From assembly GCA_023376005.1 (NCBI GenBank), contig CM042145.1, forward strand, positions 62,370,401 through 62,434,400: DNA of 64,000 bases, given 5' to 3'. The notes beneath the pieces are model-generated. The model was not told where the DNA came from, made no database searches, and worked only from the letters and a program-made list of their open reading frames with translations. The stretch's first letter is position 1; every line of letters starts with the position of its first letter. Positions 35,407 through 47,671 of this stretch are shown piece by piece. Position numbers and translations under genes: made by a program. The DNA is from Doryteuthis pealeii (lineage: Eukaryota > Mollusca > Cephalopoda > Myopsida > Loliginidae).

Positions 35407-36058
35407 TTGTTTACTCTCATCTTTTAACCCTTTCGACGCATAATTAAATTTCATAGTAATTTCCGTAATAGTGTTAATTATCCACCAAGAACTAAAATTC
35501 ATACCGAGTTGGCAAGGGTTGGTGTGATGTTTTGGCAGTCACTGATGGTGTATCTGCTTCTCACAGCAATTTATAGTAATAACATTTTGTGTGGATATAT
35601 CCACTTTCTGCAACAAAAAAAAGATATTACGGAAGAAAGTGATAAACTAGTACAAGATAAGCATGCATATTTTCTGTAAGAGAGATAATGAAAATTCAAG
35701 GTTTAACTGTTTGGTGGTTCTACTTATTCCAGACTGGAACCAGGTGCCAACAACCTTTTTTCTTTACAACAGGAATTTATTACTTTGTGTAAAAATAGAA
35801 GCAAATTGAAGACATTTGTTGAACAAAAGACAAACAAGGCAAAAGTTGATTAATACTATTTCGGTCTGTAGTGTTTGGAATAAAAAAAAGAAAAGATGAG
35901 ACCAGCCTTCTCCAAAAAGTAAGACTGGACAAACATTTGGTTTGGTTTGTTTTAAGACATATCAATAGAACCAAATTGAAGACATTGTTAAACAAAAGAC
36001 AAACAAGGCTATTGTATTATTTGGATTTTTCAGACTGTTGTCCTCATCTTTATTGCTA

Positions 36059-36669
36059 CTAGCCAATATATGCACCCTTCAGGTGCAAGTATTTAGGTTT
36101 TGATGTAATAAAATATTGTATCAAATTACAAACTATTTAGAAAATGATAAACTGAGGGGGTATAATCGAAAGATAGAACAGCTTTAAATCTAACTCTTCC
36201 ATCATTTTTCATCACTCCCGTCTTTCATTTTTTCCTAATTTATCTATTTAGTTAGATAATGAAGTATTTAATAAAATTACAGTTCTTTCATCTTGTTTAT
36301 GGATTTCTTTTAAGATTTATCCCGGAGATTTTTGCTCAAATTTGTTAAGAGAAAACCAAACAATTAGAAATCAATAATACTAAGCATATATTTATTAAAA
36401 TCAAATTCTTAATATCAATATGCAAATTAGCCTTCTCGTTCACACTGTAAACGGCTATTTTATTGAATATATAAATATATTTGCTTGTTGTTAGTATGTC
36501 TATTAATCCAACAGTATTAATAAAGTATCAGAATTTTATCAATAATTGAGGTTTAAATAAAAATAAATTCATGGGGAATGTGACGTCAATAACTAACGGA
36601 ATTGTGACTTGAGTAGTAATTTAGTTTCGGTTACAGACAGATAAATACGCAATCTCCATTATAATAAGA
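36059..36669 (-). mobile_element. Helitron family A, copy 4 (full length, inserted in a hammerhead-bearing repeat)
   Basis: CTAG at 36059-36062 and the reverse complement of TCTTATTATAATGG ending at 36669, flanked A/T. The flanks, CATCTTTATTGCTA to the left and TATACACATTTTGGC to the right, join to reproduce the uninterrupted repeat seen at about 27000-27035, so the insertion site can be read exactly. Confidence 0.88.
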
Positions 36670-36714
36670 TATACACATTTTGGCTGATATGCCCCCTGGC
36701 CTTCTTCAGTTGGA

Positions 36715-36900
36715 CACATGGCGCAATGGATATAAGGGTTGAGTTAATACAGTTCTAAGTGACAATCAACTGTAAGTTGTAAGTTCAATCCTGGCCAAGG
36801 GCAATAACATAGAATACTTAAAATAGCTTAACAGTTGTACCTGGTCATGGTTAATCGAATGAGAACAGTCTACCCTGATGGATTGAATAAAGGGTTCAGG
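36715..36900 (+). mobile_element. tRNA-derived SINE, family 3
   Basis: GGCGCAATGGATATAAGGG forms a possible box A, GTAAGTTCAATCCTGG a box B. A relative at 54015-54440 is split by a family 1 SINE. Confidence 0.65.
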
Positions 36901-37079
36901 TCGAAATTCTGTGAAGGTTTCCGATTATGAGAACGTTCCGGAGTTCCACAAAAAACACCCGAAGAAGCCTGGAGGGCACATTGGCTGAAACGTTGTGTAT
37001 ATAACAATAAAGATAAGAACAACAGTCCAAAAAATCCAAGTGATACAAATTATCAAGCCTCATCTGAAAACCTTAGACA

Positions 37080-38030
37080 AAAAGGCAAAAGTTGATTAAT
37101 ACTATTTCAATCTGGAGTTGGGAATAAAAAGGATGAGACCAGCCTCTCCCAAAAAGACGAGACTGGAAAAACATCCTGGGAGAGATGATTGAGTCTGGTT
37201 GATGAGGTTAGGTCACCAAACTCTCTGTGGAATAAAGTTAGTGTAATAGATACACAAGTCAAAGTATGACTGTTAGGCTCAACTAATCTCCTTAGTAAGC
37301 CAAGCATAGAAATGATGAACACTATATGGAAGTAAGAAAAGACTAAACAAAAACGATCCATTACCTAATTACACATATGAATAGTGTAATAAGAGTGATT
37401 CAATTGAAGAGGCAGCTAAAGGACATTAGCTTTTTAAGGTTCTAAGTTATCACCACTAGATTGATTTACAGCAGAACTTCTCATAGCCAGTCCGCTGAGT
37501 ATTACCTGCTGATCCACAGGTGACACACATGATTTTTTAAAAATTTGTATTGTTTTGAAGGTCGGCAGCCATAATATAAACTAAAATTGGAAGTAGATTT
37601 CTAAAAATATCAACTGGCTGAAATCACTCTCTATATGCTTCTCTCATTTCCATCAACATATTTATGCGAGTGTTATAAAAAGTACGGGAACAATTTGGAT
37701 ATTAGAGAACCATTGCATGTGACACTCTATCAAGCCAAGACTTGACAAATTGACAATAAGAAGCAGTCTAACTGTTCCCATTGATTGTACACTGGGGGTT
37801 AGTTTATATTGATGATAGGTTTCTGTATTAAATAAAGATAATTTTAACATGCCTGCATAAATACTTTTTATTTGGAGTTTAACAAATTTTTTAAATTTTA
37901 TACATCAGTCTGTGCATTGATTTAAAAAAATATCAACTGGTCCGCAACTTCCTAAAGTTTGGGAAGCACTATTCTAATGATGGGTAAAAGAATAGGTTTA
38001 AAGTGTATCTCGTTACTTTGGTAAAAAAAG
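37080..38030. other. Mostly unannotated AT-rich stretch
   Basis: Starts with a repeat end shared with 35830-35930 (GGCAAAAGTTGATTAATACT). A weak hAT-like pair of ends may exist at about 37470 and 37975 (CTTCTCATAGCC against TTCCCAAACTTT inverted) but is too decayed to call. No gene seen. Confidence 0.3.
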
Positions 38031-39561
38031 AAAAATTGAGTTAAAAAAATAATATGCATGAAGTTGAATGTATAAAACAAAAACATCTTCAGCATAAAAT
38101 AACCCAACAAGTGTTCACATGCCGTAAAATCTAACCAATTAACCCACCAACCTTAAACCTGGTATTTCAGTAGTTGTATACTCTTGATCTCAAGAAGAAT
38201 TAACAGATAGGAGATAATCCAATGAACATGGACAATAAGATAAGAACAATCTAACTTGTGGGATTGAGTGAAGAGTTAAGTTTGGAATTCTAAGAAGGTT
38301 ACTATGACTAGAGATGGATGGTTTAACCGAAAAACAATTTTTTTTCCAGTTGCATCTGCACACCAAAAATTGCGCCAAGATTATTTTATAATACTGAAAC
38401 CATTCTGTGTAGTGATATTACTACTGAGCAATTATATCCAAGGAAACACAGTTGAAAAAGACTATCAAATTTGAATAAAATTGAATTTTATCAAAATCTG
38501 TACTATTGTTAGAGGAAAAGATTGAACAAAAATATGATAAGAACATTTAATTGACTTTTTTAGGAAATAAATGCGAAATCTATTTGTTTACAAAAAAAAA
38601 AAAAAAAAAAAAACAATGCGACAGATATGAGATTTCTTAGAAATCTATTTTGTTTTTTTAGAATAGGATGTTTCTAAATGGGGGGGAAAAAAAGGAAAAA
38701 CTCCTTATGTTTGAAATCTATTTGTTTCAATTATCAAAGTTAAATGTTCAAAAAAGTATTTTTGTGGTAAAAGTAAATAATTTGTCCCTCTAAGTATCTA
38801 ATCATTATTACACAAAAGAATGAATGGTTACTTCAAAGAAAACAAAAAAAACATAATAAATTAAAAACAGAAACCAAGTATCAAGGAAAAAAAATAACTG
38901 AAATCGATACAGAAACCAAAATGACCAAAACTGCCTAACTGACAGACACCTGATGGAGGGTACAACAGCTGAAACATTCTGACTTTATAATTAGAACCAA
39001 AATAAGGACATTAGTTCAAGTACATCAGTGTATAATTGATTTATTTCATAATAGATTTCCAAGTGTACAGATACTACACTCTGATCATATAGAAATACTT
39101 TGAATCTCAATGTGTACAATATATGCTAATTACCAGTTTATAATATCATGAGTTTGAAGATTGTTTTTTATTTTTGCCGTGAAAGCATTATCTGATATCT
39201 ATCTATGGCATTTAAAAGTTTGTTGATTAAAGAATCATTGTTACTTGATATTCCACAGTAACAAATTTTCAGGGTCACCTCTGCCGAGAATGTAAGAGTT
39301 CTTTTTCTCTTGGAGTTTCAACACTTAATTTATGTTCTATATTTACTGTTAAGAAGTGTGTTATTATTGAGGTTAGAATGCTGACTGATGGTCTCATTGA
39401 GAAATCATTCTGCCTACTGGCCTACTTAGTGACACAAGGGACTATTTTAAGATTGGTAGATTGGGTTTGAAAGCAACTGGCTAAAATATTCAAGCAGATA
39501 ATTATTTTATAAAGTGAATTTTTAAAAATCACCATTTAAGTATAGTAATATAATTTAAATT

Positions 39562-40235
39562 GTATTAGCAGCAAAATTTGCTGAAAAGAAAAATCATTAA
39601 AAACAAATATTTCAAAGATTACTGAATGCAAATAATCACCTGAAGAATAGAGAATGTACTAGCAGGACCTGTGGATATACCACAATATGATAATTTAATT
39701 ATTACATTTTTTGATGTTTACTTAAGAGCTATTGCTAAATAATTCAATATGTAAAAAATATAATCTTGATTTAACTCTCTCACTCTTTTTTTTTCTTTCT
39801 TTCCTTCTTTTCATGATGCCCAATTAAGACAGATTAGTGTTATTGCTTCTGTGTGCTCACCCCCATCTCTCTATCTTTACATTTCTCTCTTTCTTTATTA
39901 TAATTTTTCTGTGTAGCACATCCTTTTTCTTCCCTTTCTTTCAAATAAAAATGGAATAGTCCATTATTTAGCTGAGGTGATGCCACTCATAAGAAATAAT
40001 TTGGTGAATAAGCAACACCAGATAATCAGGATTTCCATTTTTTTGCATTTCATCTTGGACAATCTCATTTTTAACCAGAGGGTGTTGCTTGATGATAACA
40101 GACTTACTTTTAAGGAACACGAGTATCTATATATAGATTGTATTAGTAACAAATTTGGTGAAAAGAAAAATCCTTAAAAACAAATGTTTCACAGATTATT
40201 GAATGTAAATAATCACCTGAAGAAATAGAGAGAAT
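39562..40235. repeat. Direct repeats flanking a Helitron B
   Basis: 39562-39658 and 40139-40235 are about 90% alike by eye (shared GAAAAGAAAAATC and AAATAATCACCTGAAGAA). Confidence 0.8.
39659..40137 (-). mobile_element. Non-autonomous Helitron, family B, copy 3
   Basis: On the minus strand TCTATATATAG at 40137 to CTAG at 39659, flanked A/T, with 3' hairpin CTTGTGG/CCACAGG type. It is bracketed by two similar ~97 bp direct repeats (39562-39658 and 40139-40235), which is not a normal Helitron footprint. Confidence 0.8.
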
Positions 40236-43200
40236 ATATTGAATGAAATTGTTTCCCAATGATGTTAATCTAGTTGAAGAATAATTAAAGTTCCAATTAC
40301 CGTCGAACTGGGAAGACAAGGCAACAAACGATTGTAACTCGAATGCTACAAAGTCCACTGCAAAATGACAAAGTATATATAAGACTCCACAATGTCATTC
40401 AAATCAAGCAGTCAAGCAGAACTCAAGGAGTGGAATCACCCAGATTCATGAATGGATCATTCTTGATTCCTATTTATACCAGCTGTCTTGGACACTGCTT
40501 GTGTGGTACTTAATTAGCTGCTGTTATTAAAACCAACAGTAGACTAACTGACTTCAATACTAGTCATAGCTACCATCAATGTTTCAATGTGTATATATAT
40601 TTATGCATCTACAAAACTACATTCCCCCCCCCCTGTCAGCTGGGGTTGTAGAATATGCCAACTGCACTTCTGCAGAGGGGTAAGACCCACCCCCACAATG
40701 GGGCCGTCTGTTGGTTTTGGTTGGCAACCTGTAATGCCCTGAGGAAGGGATCCTAGTAGCTGACCAGTCTTTGACCCAGGTACTAAGTGGTCACCTGACC
40801 TACAACACTTCACATTTGGCCTTACTTGGGATAGATGGGTGGTTAGACAGGCCTGATTCTATCAATCAGCTGATCATGTCAAGCCATAGCATCCCTATGA
40901 TTAAGTTCTGAGTGTTTCAAATTGCTCTTATGATGAACAAGCACCCAACCTTCTTTTTTTTTTATCTAATAAGTACTAGAAGGTGGTGGCTGAAGGTCAA
41001 CCACTAGTTTATTAATACACATGAATTTATTTCTTCTAATTTATTAATACACATGAAGTTAATAAAAATAATTTCTACCAGTTTATAAAACTAAACCAAA
41101 ATATTTATCTACAAACTATTTGCTTAAAAATCATATTTCCCCCCGAAAAAGAAGATTTGGCATTAAATAGCATTCCAGTTGATTTTTTTAATTTAAGGTT
41201 ATTATTTAATGAGATTAGTTATATAGAGCTCTGTAAATGGAGTTCAAAACTGTTTGAATTATGCAAATATCCTCAGTGGTTCAAAAGTTATGAAAACTTA
41301 AAGCCCTGAAATTGGGGCTACAAAAGTGGACATGATTTTGCTCAAAATATGTCAAATGATGGACCAATTCAAAATGAGAAATTCATTAATTTCTTCACCA
41401 TTTCTTTATCAATTTTGATGAAACTTATAATTCTTATGTAATATTGTATGTTCTTTCTAATTCTGCACTCAAATTGTATGTATCTTTATGCTGTAACCCA
41501 TTCTTTTAGAGAATAAGAGATACAGATATCAGTGTGTATGTTTATTTTTTATTTTTTTAAAGTTTACCACAAGATTATTCAACGTTTCCATTTTAATACT
41601 GCATGTATACGCATATATAGTATCAATCTAAATAACATCACTTTGAACTTAAAAATACTTTTTTAAATACCTGCTATATTGTATTATATACAAGAAATAG
41701 AATAACTCTTTACATAATTTTATTTAAACAAAGCTGGTCTGGCATGTGCTAAGTTTTATTTGTTTTAAAAGCAAATGAATTTAAGTTTGTTTTTTCCAAA
41801 ATTGAAAGTTTCAAAAAAAGCCTGATGTTAATGGATTATCAAAATTTCCCACATTATGTCTCAAAATAATTCTGAGATTATCTTCTATTTGTGAGATGTT
41901 CCTATTTTTTTGCTTACTTTGTTCATTTTGAAGGAACCTACATCAACTTTGGTTGGTTGAGGTTTCACTTCCAAAGGTTTGAGAAGAAAAGAAGTGTCTT
42001 CTAATTGAGTGTACAAATTCAAGAATATTGATAAAGATTTGCTACTTTTATTTTGCAAAACAAAGTAATGTGTAAAATTTAGTCTAGGAAAAAAAATTCA
42101 TTTTTCGTATTTTCAGCTGTTAGAAGCAAAATACCATTTTTAACTCACTGTAAAAAAATAATTCAATGGATAGAAGCATGTACAAATTACATATTTAGAA
42201 ATATTTTATTTTTCCAACCCTATAAATATTTTTAAGATTGGACCAGAAATACCATAGATTGCGCGTTGAATGGATTAAGGTGTGAATTTATCAATGTCCA
42301 CTGAAATTAGCTAAACGACTGGGAATGCTCCATTAAATAGCCCACAAGGATTGATATGCTATTAAACAAAATAACTACCAACCAAAACAACATTTCACAT
42401 ATTACCTTTAGTCTATATGTGTGTATTTAATTATTTATTAAGTTTAGCTTAGTTATGGCACAAGGCCAGAGGTATGGTATACTCAATGAGAATCAAACTT
42501 ATTAGTTATAGTCTGCTGGTTTAACTTGTTAATCATTACACTAAGTGTCTGTGTAAAATTGTACCTTTCACATTATTTTGTATATTTTATATATATAATG
42601 CATGCATAGTGATTTTATTTTGCTGTTAATATTTTATCCTGAAATATCTGACCCACCTTTCAAATTTGTACATAAATAATACTAAAATGAATTGGTAGCC
42701 TAAAACCATAATTGCTATCTCAATTGATACCTTTTCATTAATTTTGGTTTAGTTATCTAAAATAAAAAATGATGGTACATTGAAGTTTTTTCTTACATTT
42801 TAGAAAAAAATTACTCAGTTGTCCAAGATTATGAGTAAATAGTTATTTTTTAAAAAAGTTTTTTCTAAGGATCTCTTAGTAAAGTTTAAAATTTTTTCCA
42901 AGCATTGATCCTCCGATCAATCAGCTGGTCATGTTAAGCCCTAGCAGCTATATGATTATCCGAACCCTATTGCCCTTATGGCAAACCATCAACCCATAAC
43001 ATATATGTGCTAGAAGGTGGTGGCTGAGGGTTTTAGTGTCCTGGGTATGACATTAAACTGTATCTGATGGTGAAGTTTCACTTCTCTGGGCTCTGGAGAA
43101 TGTAGAGTACCCCTTCATCACTATTGCTCCCAGGTCCATTTTGACCCAGACTGGTAGTACCTGTTAGGGTCTCATCTATGGGTGGAAATAGAAAAAAATG

Positions 43201-45658
43201 TTTTAAAAAAACTGATTACTCATCATAAATGAATATAACATAAATGTCTTTGGCATAAAATGACCCAATTGGGTTGACATGCCATAAAACCCAACCAACC
43301 AAGCATTGACAATTCCTCAAAGTTGGTTGAAATTTAGTAAAACATGGTTGTGTCTTAGCAGGATGGACGGACATTTGGTGAATTCTAAGATTTCAAATAT
43401 TGTTCAGACAATGAAACCTTTGTTTAGTTAATGTTATCAGGACAATATTTCTTCAGCTGATTCATTAATGGAATAAATGTTAATGACTCTTTTCAAAATT
43501 ATAGACAATATATCATTCTTATTAAAACAAAAGACTCTATTCAAAAAGCTGAAATGTCTATATGTTTTGCATAAAACTAACTTGCTCATAGAAAGAAAGA
43601 TTATATATATAAAGGACAGTTGGTGTGTATACATGTCTGGATGAAACTACGAAAATAAAACAATTAATAGCAAAATTTATATATATATATATATATATAC
43701 ATTCGCTATCACCTGAGCTTGCTTTTTGTGCAAAAATAATGAAGATTTTATTTATATGTGAAGATATTTAAAAATTAGGATTTGAATAGTTAGAGAAGGG
43801 AAATCATTAGTGGCGTTTGTGATTTAAACATAAACAAATCAATTATGGAAGACCAAAACAATCAATGGATCTGCGAGACTAACTTTTTATTATACCCCTT
43901 CTACCCAGGCAACACTGGGTAGCTGCTTCTAGTGTTCAGTGGAAGAGACAGACAACTTCACAACAGCCCTGTTTTCTGGGGCTTTAGAATACCCCAACTG
44001 CACCTCTGCAGAGGGGTAAGATCAACCCAATGGGGCCACATGTTGGCTGTGGGTGGCGATACTTAAGGATGGAACCCTGCTGGCTGAGACAGGTGGTTGG
44101 AGAGGCCCCTCTGATTAATCGGCTGGTCATGTCAAGCCCTAGTACCTATATGATTGTCCCAACCCTATTGCCCTTATGGCAAGCCCAACCCATTTTATAT
44201 ATGTGCTAGAAGGTGGTGGCTAAGGGTCTTTGTCCTGGATATGACAATGACATTAAACTTATCTGATGGTGAAGTTCCAATTTTTGAGCTTTAGGGAATG
44301 TTGAATACCCCTTCATCGCTATTACTCCCAGGGCCACTCTGACCCAGAGTGGTAGTACCATTTAGTGTCCCATCTATGGGTTAAATAGAAAAATGTGTTT
44401 AAAAAAGATTGAGTTTGAAAAAAATTGTATACCCATCAAGAATGAATAAAACAATGTCTTTGGTATAAAATTACCCAATGGGTTGACATGCTGTAAAATG
44501 GTTGGTTGGGTGGATTTTACGGCATGTCAACCTAACCAACCAACCAACTGTTAGGGTCCCATTTATGGGTTAAATAGAAAAAGTGAGTTTAAAAGAATGT
44601 GTTTAAAAAAATTGAGTTCCTGTCAAGAATGAATAAAACAAAAATGTCTTTGGCATAAAATAATCCAACAAGTGTTGACATGTCATAAAATCAACTTCAC
44701 AAGGATAAATTAAGTAGGAACAATTGATTGATACAAGATAATCCTTGATGCATGGATATCAGAATTGGAACAAATCTACCCTTATAGATTGAATGAAGTG
44801 TTCAATTTGAAATCCCCTATTGATTTACAACTGACAGACACTTGAAAAAGGCCAGAGAGTACAATGTCTGAACACATTCTGTAACTATACAACAACAAAT
44901 TTAATGAGACAAGTCTGAGTACACCAGTGAATTATATTATAAACAGTAGGCTGTACTCTAATAACCAAAGTATGTGTGTTTTTATTTAAAACTAACTGCA
45001 GTACTTGGGAAAGGTGAGATTATTCATAGTTCCATACTAGATTTTCAAAGCACCCTTGTTAGTTGTGTTTATGTCATTGGTTATACACAGACAGATAGAA
45101 AGTGTCATTTATGTAGTAGATTACCTTAAATTGTTGAAATTGATATAAATTGCATTTTTAATTACATTAAGGAAGAAAAAGTTATGTTGTTCACAAAAAA
45201 TATTTGTACTTTTAATATGATTCCCTTAAATTCCCTGTATATGTTATTTCACTCAAAAATTATTTCATTTTTAAAAAAGAATTTCAATCACTGTTACTTG
45301 ATTTCAATGTACTATTACTCACTTCCCCTAGCCCATCTATGGGTTAAATAGAAAAATGTATTTATAAAAAAATTGTATTATCCATTAAGAATTGATTTAT
45401 TTCAAAACTTTATTGGCATTAAATGACCCACTGAGGTTGATATGCCATAAAACCAAACCAAACCAAACCAAATCACTTCCCCTATCTCACTAAAACATCT
45501 CTTTCTGCCTCCATTGTAAAGATGTCCTCATGGGTTTCATTATTGATTTTTATTGAAATCCAATTAGCCAGTTTTGTCTGTGAATATTAGCTTAACATGT
45601 GTAAAGTTTCATTATGTTCAAATCACTGGTGTAATATGAAGATCAAATTTTAAAAATA

Positions 45659-46118
45659 TCTATATATATATTAGTAATCGTGTTCTTTAATTGTAAGTCT
45701 GTTATCTTGCAACACCCTCTGGTTAAAAATGAGACCATCCAAATCGTTCAAGATGAAATCCCAAAATGTAAATCCTGATTATCTGGTGTTGCTTATCCGC
45801 TGAATTCTTATTTATGAGTGCTGTCCCCTCAGTTAAATAATGGACCATTCTTTTTTTTATTATAAAGAAAGGTAAGAAAAAGAATATGCTACACAGAAAA
45901 AATATAATAAGAAAGATAAAGAGAAGGTTTTAGCGCATGGAAGCAATAATGCTAAACTGTTTCAATCGATCATAATGAAAAGAAGGAAAGAAAGAAAAAA
46001 AGTGTGAGAGAGTTAAATCATGATTATTATACTTTTTACATGTTGAACTATTTTAACAACAGCTCTTAATACACATATCAAATGTAATAATTAAATTATC
46101 ATACTGTGGTTTTGCTAG
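45659..46118 (+). mobile_element. Non-autonomous Helitron, family B, copy 1
   Basis: Begins TCTATATATATATTAG after an A and ends TTTTGCTAG before a T; 460 bp. The sequence just before the 3' end is shortened compared with the other B copies (the 3' hairpin is lost). Ends about 120 bp upstream of coding exon 2. Confidence 0.78.
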
Positions 46119-46239
46119 TGATTATTTATTGTTCAAAATTCTTTTATTGCATATATCTATATACATGCCACATGTTTATTTGTTCTGGAATATTTTTTAC
46201 ATATATTTTTTAAAACTTTTTTTTTTTTTTTTCTTTCAG

Positions 46240-46366
46240 AGATTCTTTGAAAAAACAGACTCATCAAAAGATGGCCAAGTTGATTTTGCAGAGTTTGTCC
46301 ACTATGTCGGTGAACATGAAAAAAAACTCAGACTTTTCTTCCGTAACATAGACACAAATCAAGATG
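46240..46366 (+). CDS. SLC25A24/25-like: SCaMC carrier, coding exon 2 (EF-hand 2 and start of EF-hand 3)
   Basis: A pyrimidine-rich tract ending TTTCAG (46239) precedes an exon that continues the reading frame of exon 1 in phase 0. It encodes residues 52-93 plus one base of codon 94. EF-hand 2 is DSSKDGQVDFAE (residues 58-69) with canonical ligands including Glu12. The following segment FVHYVGEHEKKLRLFF is diagnostic of SCaMC proteins, and EF-hand 3 begins with DTNQD (89-93). The donor is GTATGT after a single G (phase 1). The intron upstream is 21.7 kb and the one downstream 8.6 kb; both are filled with mobile elements, and a retroposon-like repeat begins only about 100 bp after the donor. 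Confidence 0.95.
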
Positions 46367-47671
46367 GTATGTAATTATCTTTCCATATTACATCTAATGA
46401 AATTACTAAGATTAAATTCATTTTTAGCCTTAACTATTAACAATCCTTTTATTATTGTAGACTCCTTTACTGAATGATCGACTGGTCATATCAAGCCCTA
46501 GCGCCTATATGATTGTCCCAACCCTATAGTCTTATGTCAACCCCCAACCCTTTTTATCATTTATTTTCTAGAAGGCAGTGGCTGAGGGTCTTGGTGTCCT
46601 GGTTATAACGTTAAACTCTATCTAATGGTGAGGTTCCAATTCTGGAACTCTAGGGAGTATGGAGTACCCCTTCATCACTCTACTTCACAAAAAATGTTGA
46701 ATACCCTCAAGAATGAATAAAACAAAATGTCATCAGCATAAAATAACCCAACAAGGTTTGTCATGCCGTAAAATCCAATCACCAACATTTCTCCCTGTCT
46801 TGACTCAGTTTAAAAATAAAAAGTTGAATGTCAAGTCTAAAAAAAATGTTTGTTATCCATTTTCTGGTTTAGCAACATTCTACAAATATTTGACATTCTA
46901 ACAGTTTTTGTCTTTTAACTTTGATCTTGTTCAGTTTAACACTTTATTTTTTGATGTTAACACATTTCAGTTGATCCATTCTTCAGCATTTGTGAATTGT
47001 ATAATCCAGAAAAAACAAATTTAACTTTTTTTTTTTTTTTTTTTCATGGGAAAACCCAAAATGGTAGAATAAAATGGTCAACAATTTACCAAATAGACCA
47101 GTCCATTCAAGCAGTGTGAGGTACACTAAGTAGCTGGATAATTCCAAATTATACTCATTTGAGGGGGTGGGGGAGTCCTTGTGGCATAGTAATTAAACAT
47201 GCTGGACTTTGATGAATGACATTGTAGTAAGTGAGTTGGAACTCCAATTGTGCTATTACATTCACGTTCAGACTTATACCTTTGGGAAAGGTATGACCCC
47301 CCCTCCCAGGTATGGGTTAAATTATATCACTACTGTTATTCTATGAGAATGGTTTTGGCATTAAATAACCCACAAAGTTGATATGCCATTAAACAAACCA
47401 ACCAAAATCACATCATAATATTGTACTCACTTAACTGATGAGGACTGAAAAATGCCTTGACCAAAATGTTTGGTTAACATTAACAATATGAAGAGGAGGT
47501 TCAATTATCTAAATATTACACCAGTTTATTCATTTATTATTTTTATTATTTGATTTAGTGTCAATTTTCCTTTTTTGTATTCATCTGAAAGGAATGCAAA
47601 TAGAATATTCCAATCAGCCAATCAATATCATTTCTTCTCAAATATTTGGTTATGCAATTTCCTTTGTAGAT

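Larger units (their letters stand above)
24555..46239 (+). other. Intron 1 of the SCaMC gene (21.7 kb)
   Basis: GT donor at 24555 and AG acceptor at 46238-46239, phase 0. Content is overwhelmingly mobile DNA (listed separately). Stretches where I see no recognisable element are 25180-26060, 26700-26950, 29200-29500, 31380-31900 (apart from a TA tract near 31690), 38150-39550 and 41000-42900. These are AT-rich, with poly-A or poly-T runs and no convincing ORF. An additional short exon here cannot be excluded by eye, but exons 1 and 2 join in frame without one. Confidence 0.85.

Noticed and set aside
38945..38985. Hammerhead core on plus strand
   Set aside because: Reads CTGATGG, losing an essential A, although GAAAC follows; a decayed relative at most.
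46129..46374. Single-exon 81-codon ORF starting at 46129
   Set aside because: Its first 37 codons lie upstream of a clear polypyrimidine tract and AG acceptor, and its last codons run past the GT donor; only 46240-46366 is coding.
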